This document shows, in pieces, positions 1 to 8,711 of a stretch of 64,000 nucleotides of DNA. The DNA lies in the NCBI GenBank assembly GCA_903821335.1, contig CAIJKV010000205.1:62001-126000 (forward strand), in the 5' to 3' direction. This DNA comes from an uncultured beta proteobacterium (GTDB lineage Bacteria; Pseudomonadota; Gammaproteobacteria; Burkholderiales; Burkholderiaceae_B). Numbering within the stretch: position 1 is the stretch's first letter; the number at the start of each line of letters is the position of its first letter. Made by a program: the position numbers and the translations under genes. The notes below the pieces were generated by a model. The model was not told where the DNA came from. It worked only from the letters and a program-made list of their open reading frames with translations, and ran no database searches.

Positions 1-910
1 AGCCACTGACCGGGTTGAGAAACATCAGGTACTCAATCACGATGTAGATGCCGTAGGCGAACGAGCACAGCGAGACCACGAACCCCGTGATGCTGACCGC
101 GCGCAAGGGCCACGTGGTAAACGCGGTCAGCCCGGCAAGCGCCAGGCGCAACAGTTTCCAGTGGCTGAAGTGCGTTTCACCAAACTGGCGGTTATCGGGC
201 GTGTAGGTAATAGGCTCGGAGGGAAAACCAACCCAGGCATAGAGCCCCTTCATGAAACGATTGCGCTCGGGCAACTGAAGCAGGGCATCTACGACCGCAC
301 GATCCATGAGTCGAAAGTCACCCGCATGCGGCGGAACCTGAACGCCATGGGAACCTGCCATCAGCGAATAGAACATCCGTGTGCCGAATCGCTTGCCCCA
401 TCCCTCGTCTTTCCGGTTTTCGCGAACGGCATAGACCATATCGACGCCTGCCTGCCAGCGTTCCAGCATGGCGGGCACGAGATCAGGAGGATGCTGCATG
501 TCTGCATCAAGAATGATCACCACGTCACCCGTCGCCGCCTGCAGGCCAGCGGTAATCGCCGGCTCTTTGCCAAAGTTACGTGACAACTGGACGGTGCGAA
601 ACCCCGGATTACGGGTCCAGGCCGTCATCAGTGTAGAGGTGGCATCCCGGCTGCCGTCATCGACCACAATCACTTCCCAACTGGCCTGGGTACGGCCCAG
701 CACGGCCTGCAGCGCAGGAAGCAGCACGCCAAGATTTTTGCACTCGTTGTAGGCCGGAACCACGCAACTGATCATCACGCGGGCAATATCACGCGGCGGA
801 TGGCCGGCGTGCCCGGCCTGACCCGCCGCAACCGCCGGGTGCGTGGCGTCTGGCGCGGGTTCGCGAACGGTGTCGAGGGCGGTGTCTTGAGCGGTGTCGG
901 GTGACTTCAT
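1..910 (-). CDS. Glycosyltransferase family 2, GtrB/DPM1-like (3' end cut by window)
   Basis: The frame opens at ATG 908-910 and runs off the left edge after about 303 codons. After a roughly 45-residue Ala/Pro/Asp-rich leader comes a GT-A fold start (MISCVVPAYNE), then EVIVVDDGS and the metal-binding DAD of VVVILDADMQHPPDL. A hydrophobic stretch near the edge (FVVSLCSFAYGIYIVIEYL) begins the membrane part. This layout is that of polyprenyl-phosphate sugar transferases (GtrB, ArnC, DPM1), which load a sugar onto a lipid carrier at the inner membrane. The sugar and acceptor cannot be told. The gene lies 92 bp downstream of the EamA gene on the same strand and may share its transcript. Confidence 0.85.
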   Translation of the reverse strand, partial: MKSPDTAQDTALDTVREPAPDATHPAVAAGQAGHAGHPPRDIARVMISCVVPAYNECKNLGVLLPALQAVLGRTQASWEVIVVDDGSRDATSTLMTAWTRNPGFRTVQLSRNFGKEPAITAGLQAATGDVVIILDADMQHPPDLVPAMLERWQAGVDMVYAVRENRKDEGWGKRFGTRMFYSLMAGSHGVQVPPHAGDFRLMDRAVVDALLQLPERNRFMKGLYAWVGFPSEPITYTPDNRQFGETHFSHWKLLRLALAGLTAFTTWPLRAVSITGFVVSLCSFAYGIYIVIEYLMFLNPVSG

Positions 911-1002
911 GCGCGATCAGTCCTGATGGTCATGGTCACATCATAACTTTCATCGCGGGTATGCATTTGGCCTTTTTTGGTCGACATGACCCCGGCATGT
1001 TG

Positions 1003-1866
1003 CTAGTTGGCGTTTTTGATGGCCAGACTGGCACTCAGGATCGCCCCGATCATGATGCACCCGCCTATCAATGTCCGCACGCCCGGGGTCTGCCCAAACA
1101 GCATCCACGCAAAGGCGATCGCGTACACCGGTTCAAGGGCGACCACCAGGCCTGCGGTGCGGGCGTGCAGTTGGCGCAGACTCGACACGAACAAAAGGTG
1201 GGCAAGGCCAGTGCAGATCACACCTAACACCAGTATCCAGAACCAACTGTTCAGGCTGACCGCGCCAACGCTGGGCAAGGCCCAGGGACAAAGCAGGAGG
1301 AACACCACCAGGTTTTGGACGCCGGCCACCTGCAAGGCGTCCACGCCAGCCAATGACCGGCGGTTGATCACGGCGAGCAGACCAAACGTGGCACCCGACA
1401 CGAGCCCCCACAGCAAGCCTGTAGTCCCCGCGTTGTCGAGCGACAGGGACGGCGTCACCAGCACAAGCCCAACGGATACCAGCAACAGCCGCACCCATTC
1501 GGCCCGGGTGACCTGTTCGCGCAGAATGGCCCATTCGATAAAGGTGATGAAGGCTGGAAAGCTGGCAAACCCCAGCGTCGCCACGGCGATGCCGCCCACC
1601 TTGACGGAAACGAAAAAAGTCACCCAATGGACCGCCAGCATGGCCCCGGACAGCAACAACGCACGCCACCGATGACTGGCAGAGACTGGGTGTACGGGCC
1701 GGGTACCGAGGAATTTTCCGAACAACGTGAGCGCCACGACAGCAAACATTGCCCTCCCCCACGTGATGAAGGCCGCGTCGGCCTGGATCACCTCACCCAG
1801 AATTCCGCACACACCAAAACACAGGGCAACAAGGTGGATTGCAAGCAAGGACTGGGTTCTGGACAT
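1003..1866 (-). CDS. EamA/DMT-family transporter
   Basis: The protein has 287 residues and about ten hydrophobic segments arranged as two repeats, the usual size and layout of the drug/metabolite transporter superfamily (EamA, RhaT, YdcZ type). It starts with LLAIHLVALCFGVCGILGE. The ATG at 1866 is preferred to a TTG two codons upstream; no clear ribosome site precedes either. The substrate cannot be inferred; relatives export amino acids, metabolites or drugs. It is divergent from the polyamine-type ABC operon, and a 16-bp perfect palindrome lies in the shared intergenic region, so the two may be co-regulated. Confidence 0.85.
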   Translation of the reverse strand: MSRTQSLLAIHLVALCFGVCGILGEVIQADAAFITWGRAMFAVVALTLFGKFLGTRPVHPVSASHRWRALLLSGAMLAVHWVTFFVSVKVGGIAVATLGFASFPAFITFIEWAILREQVTRAEWVRLLLVSVGLVLVTPSLSLDNAGTTGLLWGLVSGATFGLLAVINRRSLAGVDALQVAGVQNLVVFLLLCPWALPSVGAVSLNSWFWILVLGVICTGLAHLLFVSSLRQLHARTAGLVVALEPVYAIAFAWMLFGQTPGVRTLIGGCIMIGAILSASLAIKNAN

Positions 1867-1890
1867 TAACAAAAGGTAAGAATTGTAAGT

Positions 1891-1906
1891 TTAGGGTTAA
1901 CCCTAA
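1891..1906. promoter_or_regulatory. 16-bp perfect palindrome between divergent transcription units (candidate operator)
   Basis: TTAGGGTTAACCCTAA equals its own reverse complement. It sits in the AT-rich region between the EamA gene and the ABC/putA operon, 61 bp before the first permease codon. Position and symmetry fit a dimeric repressor or activator site. No regulator gene adjoins it, and it does not resemble the GTTGCA sites described for E. coli PutA. Confidence 0.5.
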
Positions 1907-1966
1907 TAACTAAAAAGGTACAACCAGCCTAGTATTCGACAAATACTGAGCATCTGGAGCACCGCG

Positions 1967-2797
1967 TTGTCAACGAGCATATTACCCGTGCGGCGGTTAC
2001 GTCCAGGCAAATGGATCCTGCGGGTCTTTGTCACGCTCGTCTATGCCCTGATGCTCTGTCCACTGGTTTTTGTTCTGTGGCTGAGCTTTTTCAAAGACGC
2101 GATCCTGTATTTCCCACCCTCGGGCTACACGCTGCACTGGTATCTGAACGCTTGGGAAAACCAGGCCTTCGTCAACGGGTTCATCTTCAGTATGCAAATA
2201 GCGGTCATTGCCGCACTGGCCGGCGTGGTGCTGGGGGTGACGGCGGCCCTGGGCATCATCCGTTATGCGTTCCCCGGCAACAAAATCATCAATACCCTGC
2301 TGCTATCGCCACTGCTCATGCCCGGAATCGTCACAGGCATCGCCATCTACCTGTTCTATCTCCAGACGGAAAATTTCCTGGATCGCGATCTGGTCGGTAC
2401 GGCCGGCGGACTGGTGCTGGCGCATATCTGTCTCACCATCCCCTGGACCGTGCGTCTGGTGTCCGCCAGCATGCACGGCCTGGATCCTTCCATGGAAGAA
2501 GCCGCCCGCAACCTGGGGGCGAGCGGTCGCCTGGCGTTCTGGCGAATCACCCTCCCGCTGCTGCGCCCGGCGATCGTGGCGGCAGCTCTCTTCAGTTTCA
2601 TCGTGTCCTTCGAGAACCTGGAACTGTCGCTATCGCTGGTCGGACCTGGCAACACCACGCTGCCCATCGCGATCATGCAGTACCTGGAATTCAATCTGGA
2701 TCCCACTATCGCCGCGGTCTCTTCTGTGCAAATCCTGCTCCTGGGGATCATCATGCTGGTGACAGATCGCTTTGTAAAACTCAGTCAGGTGGTTTGA
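1967..2797 (+). CDS. ABC transporter permease, PotC/spermidine-putrescine family
   Basis: This 276-residue inner-membrane permease has six predicted helices and the EAA-loop signature MEEAARNLGASGRLAFW, which contacts the ATPase. The start is TTG at 1967, chosen because GGAG lies seven bases upstream; GTG 1988 is the next option. It opens a seven-gene operon (permease, ATPase, permease, PutA, amidohydrolase, GTPase, receptor). The PotC-like fold belongs to importers of polyamines, ferric ions or small organic cations and opines. Given PutA in the operon, proline-related substrates are plausible but unproven. Confidence 0.88.
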   Translation: MSTSILPVRRLRPGKWILRVFVTLVYALMLCPLVFVLWLSFFKDAILYFPPSGYTLHWYLNAWENQAFVNGFIFSMQIAVIAALAGVVLGVTAALGIIRYAFPGNKIINTLLLSPLLMPGIVTGIAIYLFYLQTENFLDRDLVGTAGGLVLAHICLTIPWTVRLVSASMHGLDPSMEEAARNLGASGRLAFWRITLPLLRPAIVAAALFSFIVSFENLELSLSLVGPGNTTLPIAIMQYLEFNLDPTIAAVSSVQILLLGIIMLVTDRFVKLSQVV

Positions 2798-2799
2798 TC

Positions 2800-3852
2800 A
2801 TGGCACGTGTTTCCTTGCAAAACCTGAATAAGAAGTTTGGCACCTCGGTTGCGGTGGAAGACTTTTCCCTCGATATCGCCGACGGCGAACTGGTCGCATT
2901 CCTGGGGCCCAGTGGATGCGGAAAGACAACGACGCTGCGCATGATCGCGGGCTTCATCGATCCCACAGCCGGACGCATCCTGATTGGTGATACTGATGTC
3001 ACCGACCTGCCGGTTCACAAGCGCAATACAGGCATGGTGTTCCAGCGTTACGCACTGTTCCCGCACATGACCGTGTCACAGAATGTGTCCTTCGGACTGG
3101 AAATGCACAAGGTTGCGCCGAATGATCGCGAAGCGCGCATTCGCGAGGCGCTGGACATGGTGCGCATGACCGCCCTGCGGGATCGCTATCCACGCCAATT
3201 GTCGGGCGGGCAGCAGCAGCGCGTGGCGATTGCGCGTGCACTGGCTATCGAGCCCAGGGTGTTCCTGCTCGACGAGCCCTTGTCGAACCTGGACGCCAAG
3301 CTGCGTCTTGAAGTGCGCGAAGAGATACGCGCATTGCAGCAACGCCTGGGGCTGACCACTATTTTTGTCACGCACGACCAGGAAGAGGCCCTTGCAATGT
3401 CCGATCGCATGGCAATCATGTACAACGGCTGCGTGCAACAAGTCGGAACACCTGATTCGCTCTACGAAAATCCAGCTAACCTGTTTGTCGCGGACTTCCT
3501 TGGAAAAATGAATTTCTTCGCAGGGCGGCTTCAAGGCCGCGGGGCATTCATGACCGAAGCGGGATGCGTTCTGTCCGTGGAGTCGACTCGGGGCGACGCG
3601 ACCAGGCTGGGCGTGCGGCCTGAGCGCATCCTCATCTCACGCACCCCCGGCACGTGCAACACGATCGCGGTCACGATCGCGTCACTGACCTACCTGGGCG
3701 CGCACGTTGATATCAAGCTCGATGGGCCCGGCAACATGCGTCTCGCGTGCCAGCTTCCGAATACGACAGCCAGCAGGGACCTGTCCCTGGCACCGGGGCT
3801 GCAGGCCTTCGCGAGCTTTCAGCCGCAAGACTGCGTGCTGTTTACGGAATAA
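2800..3852 (+). CDS. ABC transporter ATP-binding protein, PotA family
   Basis: The protein has 350 residues. Walker A is GPSGCGKTT, the Q-loop region reads MVFQRYALFPHMTV, the signature is LSGGQQQRVAIARALA, Walker B is VFLLDEPLSNLD and the switch His is in FVTHDQEEA. A C-terminal TOBE-like regulatory region follows residue 240, as in PotA, UgpC and FbpC. ATG 2800 is two bases after the previous stop, so the pair is translationally coupled. A longer reading in this frame back to 2011 overlaps the permease gene and is rejected. It powers the importer formed with the flanking permeases. Confidence 0.92.
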   Translation: MARVSLQNLNKKFGTSVAVEDFSLDIADGELVAFLGPSGCGKTTTLRMIAGFIDPTAGRILIGDTDVTDLPVHKRNTGMVFQRYALFPHMTVSQNVSFGLEMHKVAPNDREARIREALDMVRMTALRDRYPRQLSGGQQQRVAIARALAIEPRVFLLDEPLSNLDAKLRLEVREEIRALQQRLGLTTIFVTHDQEEALAMSDRMAIMYNGCVQQVGTPDSLYENPANLFVADFLGKMNFFAGRLQGRGAFMTEAGCVLSVESTRGDATRLGVRPERILISRTPGTCNTIAVTIASLTYLGAHVDIKLDGPGNMRLACQLPNTTASRDLSLAPGLQAFASFQPQDCVLFTE

Positions 3853-3861
3853 GGACGGCGC

Positions 3862-4743
3862 ATGACCCAACATTTTGCTGAACAGGCACGGCGAGCCCGA
3901 CTGGGCGGCACGCTGGCCTTCCCGGCTTCGCTGGTGGTGCTGGTCATCATCATGGTTCCGATCGTGCTGATGATGCGCTACAGCTTTAACCAGTTTGATC
4001 CTGTACAAATGATGAAAGAGGGCTTCACGCTTGAAAACTACGTGAAGTTCTTTAGCGACTCGTACTACAGAAACGTGTTTCTCAGCACGGTCGAAGTGGC
4101 TGCCATTTGCACACTGCTGGCACTGGGTTTGGGCTTTCCTGTTGCCTACTTCCTGGCCAAGACACAGACACGTCACAAGAGCCTGCTCATCATCCTGCTG
4201 GTATTCCCGCTCATGGTGGGCAACGTGGTGCGCGCCGCGGGGTGGATGGTCGTGCTGGGCAACGCCGGATTTGTGAATGCACTACTGGCATGGCTGGGCC
4301 TGATCGACCAACCGCTCAAGCTCCTTTACACCCCGATGGCCGTCGTGATCGGCACAACTGCGGTGGTGCTGCCCTACATGATCCTGACATTGCAAAGCGT
4401 GCTGGAAGGAATCGATTTTTCAGTCGAAGAAGCCGCACAGAATCTGGGCGCTGGCATGTTCACCACGTTCTGGCGGGTTGTTCTGCCGATTGTCGCGCCT
4501 GGCGTAGCTGCCGGAACGATGCTGGTGTTCATCCTGTGCATGAATGCCTACGCGACGCCTGTGCTGCTCGGCGGCAGCGGCATCACCATGATGGCACCCG
4601 CCGTGTACGGACAAATCGCCCGGGCATCGAACTGGCCGTTTGGCGCTGCGATGGCATTGATTCTGGTGGTGGCCACGTTGGCCATGGCACTCACGTCGAA
4701 CTGGATCATTCACAGGCGCTACCTCAGGACGATGTCGTCCTGA
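3862..4743 (+). CDS. ABC transporter permease, PotB family
   Basis: This 293-residue second permease carries the EAA loop VEEAAQNLGAGMFTTFW near residue 200 and six or seven membrane segments. It pairs with the PotC-like permease as the usual heterodimeric channel. It starts nine bases after the ATPase stop with GGA upstream of ATG 3862, and ends 37 bp before putA. In standard pot operons the receptor gene follows directly; here it is displaced by three enzyme genes and comes at 11387. Confidence 0.88.
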   Translation: MTQHFAEQARRARLGGTLAFPASLVVLVIIMVPIVLMMRYSFNQFDPVQMMKEGFTLENYVKFFSDSYYRNVFLSTVEVAAICTLLALGLGFPVAYFLAKTQTRHKSLLIILLVFPLMVGNVVRAAGWMVVLGNAGFVNALLAWLGLIDQPLKLLYTPMAVVIGTTAVVLPYMILTLQSVLEGIDFSVEEAAQNLGAGMFTTFWRVVLPIVAPGVAAGTMLVFILCMNAYATPVLLGGSGITMMAPAVYGQIARASNWPFGAAMALILVVATLAMALTSNWIIHRRYLRTMSS

Positions 4744-4780
4744 AGCACCGGGCACGCAAGCTTACGGGAAGTAATCATTG

Positions 4781-7700
4781 ATGGCTACCACCACGATAGG
4801 GGTCAAAGTCGACGAGTCACTGCGTGAACGTCTGCGCGTCGTCGCTGAACAAAACCACTGCACACCACACTGGTTGCACAAGCAGGCGCTGATTGCCCTG
4901 ATCGAGAAAATTGAACGCGGCGAGGAAGTGCCAGAATTGAGACACCTGGCCGCGAACCGGGATGACGCACCGCCGCATGCAGCAGCAGAGGGATTTTCCG
5001 TCGCGCCTTTTTATGAATTCGGTCAAGATGTACAGCCGCAATCCGTCTTGCGCGCTGCAATTACCGCCGCCTATCGTCGTCCGGAAACAGACTGCCTGCC
5101 CATGCTGATTTCACAAGCCCAAGCAAGCGACCCGGGGGCGGTCAGGTTGCTCGCGACACGTCTGGTTGAGGCGCTGCGGGCCAAGCGCAAGAGTGGCGGC
5201 GTCGAGGCACTGATTCAGGAATTTTCGCTTTCGACACAGGAAGGTGTCGCACTCATGTGTCTGGCCGAGGCACTACTGCGCATTCCTGATCGCGCCACGC
5301 GCGATGCGCTGATACGCGACAAGATTGCCTATGGCGACTGGAAGTCGCACGTGGGCGCATCACCATCGATGTTCGTGAACGCCGCCACCTGGGGCCTGGT
5401 GCTGACCGGAAAGCTGGTCTCGCAGAACAGCGAGAAAAATCTGTCCAATGCAATCTCGCGACTGATCACCAAAGGGGGCGAACCGGTCATCCGGCAGGGC
5501 GTCAACATGGCGATGCGCCTGATGGGTGAACAATTTGTCACCGGCCAGGTGATCTCTGAAGCGCTGGCCAACAGCGCAAAAATGCAAGCCAAGGGTTTTC
5601 GCTATTCCTACGACATGCTGGGCGAGGCAGCCACCACACGGAAGGACGCCAAACGCTATTTCACGTTGTACGAGCAAGCGATCCACGCGATTGGCAAGGC
5701 CTCCGCGGCACGGGGAATCTATGAAGGTCCAGGCATTTCAATCAAACTTTCGGCGTTGCATCCGCGCTACTCGCGTGCACAACGTGAGCGCGTCATGGCC
5801 GAACTGTTGCCCGACGTCGTGGCGCTGTCTCGCCTGGCGCGTCAGTACGATATAGGCATCAATATCGACGCCGAGGAAGCCGACCGACTAGAGTTGTCGC
5901 TCGATATCCTTGAGGCACTCTGTTTTGATCCTGCGCTGGCAGGCTGGAACGGACTAGGCTTCGTGGTGCAGGCTTATCAAAAACGGGCGCCCTTCGTGCT
6001 CGACTACCTGATCGACCTGGGGCGTCGCAGCCATCATCGCCTGATGATCAGACTGGTCAAAGGTGCCTACTGGGACAGCGAAATCAAGCGCGCCCAGCAA
6101 GATGGCCTGGAAGGCTACCCCGTCTACACGCGAAAAATATACAGTGACGTTTCCTACTTGGCTTGTGCGCGCAAGCTGCTTTCTGTACCCGAAGTCATCT
6201 ACCCGCAGTTCGCGACGCACAACGCCTACAGTGTGGCAGCCATTTATGAAATGGCCGGCCAGAACTACTACGCCGGGCAATATGAATTTCAATGCCTGCA
6301 CGGCATGGGCGAGCCACTGTACGAAGAAGTGACAGGGCCCGTCGCGCAGGGCAGGCTGGGCCGTCCCTGCCGGATCTACGCACCAGTGGGTTCGCACGAA
6401 ACATTGTTGGCTTACCTGGTGAGGCGCCTGCTTGAAAACGGCTCGAACTCGTCGTTCGTCAATCAGATCAACGATGACGCCATCGCGGTCGCTGACCTGG
6501 TCGCCGACCCGGTTGAGCAAGCCCGCAAGATCGTCCCCGCCGGCAGCCCGCATGACCGGATTCCCCTGCCCCGTGATTTGTTCGGGCCTGCGCACACGGG
6601 GGCACGCACTAACTCGGCGGGGCTTGACCTGAGCAATGAGCATCGCCTGGGTTCCCTGTCAGCCGCGCTGCTTCATCGTGCAAGCACACCATGGCGCGCG
6701 GGGCCAATCCTGGCACCGACCGACCCCGCGCACCAACGGGAGCTTGTTGATTCGTTGGCCGCACCGCAGGCGCGATCGGTGCTCAATCCGGCCAATCATC
6801 AGGATGTGGTCGGGCACGTCACCGATGCGCAACCGGAGAATGTTCGGCGAGCCTTCGCAAGCGCGGTGGCCGCCGCACCCATCTGGCAAGCGACACCACC
6901 GGCAGAACGGGGATGGTGCCTGCAACGCGCGGCCGATATGCTCGAGTCTGAAATGCAGACTCTGCTCGGCTTGTTGGTACGCGAAGCGGGGAAATCATTT
7001 TCCGCCGCGATCGCCGAAGTGCGCGAAGCGGTCGACTTCCTGCGCTATTACGCAGCACAGGCCTCTGGAACATTTTCAAATGATACGCACCGCGCCCTCG
7101 GACCGATCGTGTGCATCAGCCCATGGAATTTCCCTTTGGCGATTTTCACGGGGCAGATCGCAGCCGCGCTCGCAAGCGGCAACGTTGTCCTGGCCAAACC
7201 CGCCGAGCAAACCTGCCTGATCGCTGCGCAGGCCGTCAGGATCCTGCTTGCCTGCGGCGTGGCACCGGGCGCGCTTCAATTGTTGCCCGGAAACGGGGAG
7301 ACGGTCGGCGCGCAACTGATCGCGTCACCCGATTTGCGGGGCGTCATGTTCACGGGTTCAACCGAGGTCGCCCGCCTGATCGCCGCACAGTTGTCAAACC
7401 GACTCGACGACCTCGGCCAACCGATCGTTCTGATCGCCGAAACCGGTGGCCAGAACGCGATGGTCGTGGACTCTTCAGCACTGGCCGAACAGGTGGTGGC
7501 CGACGTGCTCGCCTCGGCCTTCGATTCCGCCGGGCAGCGTTGTTCAGCCCTGCGTGTGCTTTGCCTGCAAGTCGACAGCGCAGATCATGTGCTGGGGATG
7601 TTGCGCGGTGCCATGCAGGAACTGGACGTGAACCCGCCCGATCGACTTTCCAGTGATGTCGGTCCGGTCATTGACGCGCAGGCGATGGACGTGATCGAAC

Positions 7701-8626
7701 AACATATCGCTTCGATGAACCACGCAGGATATGCGATCACGCGGGTGCAGCTAGGATCGCACTGCAAGCGCGGCACCTTCGTGGCACCCACGCTGATCGA
7801 GATCGATTCCATCGACGTGTTGGGCAAGGAAGTATTCGGTCCGGTGCTGCACGTACTGCGGTATCGCCGCGAAGACATGGACGGGCTCATCGACCAGATC
7901 AATGCCACGGGCTATGGGCTGACCTTTGGCGTGCATAGCCGGATCGACGAGACCATCGACCGGCTGACCACGCGCATCCGTGCCGGGAACATTTATGTCA
8001 ACCGCAATGTCGTTGGCGCAGTCGTCGGCGTGCAGCCTTTTGGCGGTCTGGGCTTGTCGGGCACCGGTCCCAAGGCGGGTGGCCCACTGTATATGGGGAG
8101 ACTGCTGGCTACACGTCCGGGTGACCTGCCCGACTGGGCCAGCACCCTGGGTGGCTGGCCCCGCAAGAAGTTGCTCATGGGTCCGACCGGCGAGAGCAAC
8201 GTCTACAGCCTGGCGCCGCGTGGCACCGTGCTGTGCGCGGCGCACAGTACGTCCGGCGTGGCCGAGCAATGGAACGTGGTGCACGCCACCGGCAATCGGG
8301 CCATATGGCTGGATCACCCCTGCGTGCGGGCCTGGATCGCCGAGAACCATCCCGCCCGCGCACAGGACGCCGTGATGGTGACGAACGATGAACTCGACGC
8401 ACTTGAGTTCGATCTGGCGCTGTTCGAGGGTGACACCGACGCACTCCGGACCTTCAATCAACGCATGGCGCGGCGTGCAGGCCCGCTCGTGACGGTACTT
8501 GGGCTGAATACCGAATCGTTGGCACAGGGCCAGCACTACATGGCGGACCGCCTGTTGCACGAACAGTCGATCAGCGTCAACACCGCGGCGGCAGGTGGCA
8601 ACGCCAGCCTGATGACGTTGAGTTAG
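4781..8626 (+). CDS. putA: Trifunctional proline dehydrogenase / P5C dehydrogenase / DNA-binding regulator PutA
   Basis: The protein has 1281 residues, close to the trifunctional E. coli form (1320). Residues 1-47 form a ribbon-helix-helix DNA-binding domain (TTTIGVKVDESLRERL, TPHWLHKQALIAL). The proline dehydrogenase barrel spans roughly 190-520 (GISIKLSALHPRYS, VKGAYWDSEIKRA). The glutamate-semialdehyde dehydrogenase spans roughly 560-1030, with catalytic Cys near 920 in SAGQRCSALR and Glu in IAETGGQNAMV. A C-terminal ALDH-like cap follows. The enzyme oxidises proline to glutamate in two channelled steps and feeds electrons to quinone. ATG 4781 is preferred to the TTG just before it. Unusually, it sits inside an ABC-importer operon rather than with putP, and its regulatory domain suggests possible self-control of that operon. 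Confidence 0.97.
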   Translation: MATTTIGVKVDESLRERLRVVAEQNHCTPHWLHKQALIALIEKIERGEEVPELRHLAANRDDAPPHAAAEGFSVAPFYEFGQDVQPQSVLRAAITAAYRRPETDCLPMLISQAQASDPGAVRLLATRLVEALRAKRKSGGVEALIQEFSLSTQEGVALMCLAEALLRIPDRATRDALIRDKIAYGDWKSHVGASPSMFVNAATWGLVLTGKLVSQNSEKNLSNAISRLITKGGEPVIRQGVNMAMRLMGEQFVTGQVISEALANSAKMQAKGFRYSYDMLGEAATTRKDAKRYFTLYEQAIHAIGKASAARGIYEGPGISIKLSALHPRYSRAQRERVMAELLPDVVALSRLARQYDIGINIDAEEADRLELSLDILEALCFDPALAGWNGLGFVVQAYQKRAPFVLDYLIDLGRRSHHRLMIRLVKGAYWDSEIKRAQQDGLEGYPVYTRKIYSDVSYLACARKLLSVPEVIYPQFATHNAYSVAAIYEMAGQNYYAGQYEFQCLHGMGEPLYEEVTGPVAQGRLGRPCRIYAPVGSHETLLAYLVRRLLENGSNSSFVNQINDDAIAVADLVADPVEQARKIVPAGSPHDRIPLPRDLFGPAHTGARTNSAGLDLSNEHRLGSLSAALLHRASTPWRAGPILAPTDPAHQRELVDSLAAPQARSVLNPANHQDVVGHVTDAQPENVRRAFASAVAAAPIWQATPPAERGWCLQRAADMLESEMQTLLGLLVREAGKSFSAAIAEVREAVDFLRYYAAQASGTFSNDTHRALGPIVCISPWNFPLAIFTGQIAAALASGNVVLAKPAEQTCLIAAQAVRILLACGVAPGALQLLPGNGETVGAQLIASPDLRGVMFTGSTEVARLIAAQLSNRLDDLGQPIVLIAETGGQNAMVVDSSALAEQVVADVLASAFDSAGQRCSALRVLCLQVDSADHVLGMLRGAMQELDVNPPDRLSSDVGPVIDAQAMDVIEQHIASMNHAGYAITRVQLGSHCKRGTFVAPTLIEIDSIDVLGKEVFGPVLHVLRYRREDMDGLIDQINATGYGLTFGVHSRIDETIDRLTTRIRAGNIYVNRNVVGAVVGVQPFGGLGLSGTGPKAGGPLYMGRLLATRPGDLPDWASTLGGWPRKKLLMGPTGESNVYSLAPRGTVLCAAHSTSGVAEQWNVVHATGNRAIWLDHPCVRAWIAENHPARAQDAVMVTNDELDALEFDLALFEGDTDALRTFNQRMARRAGPLVTVLGLNTESLAQGQHYMADRLLHEQSISVNTAAAGGNASLMTLS

Positions 8627-8638
8627 GGTGCACAAAGA

Positions 8639-8667
8639 TTGACCGACGCCTACAACCTGCCTACTCT
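8639..8667 (+). promoter_or_regulatory. Possible weak internal sigma-70-type promoter
   Basis: In the 85-bp gap between putA and the amidohydrolase gene, TTGACC is followed after 17 bases by TACTCT. The -35 is good (5/6) but the -10 is poor (3/6). It could give extra expression of the last three genes of the operon, but this is only a sequence match. Confidence 0.25.
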
Positions 8668-8711
8668 TTGATGGTCCGATACTTCGATGACACAATTTTT
8701 GCGGAGCAAGC

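Noticed and set aside
1867-1966. PutA operator sites (GTTGCA) before the putA operon
   Set aside because: No GTTGCA or TGCAAC occurs in this intergenic region, so self-repression by PutA is not shown by known sites.
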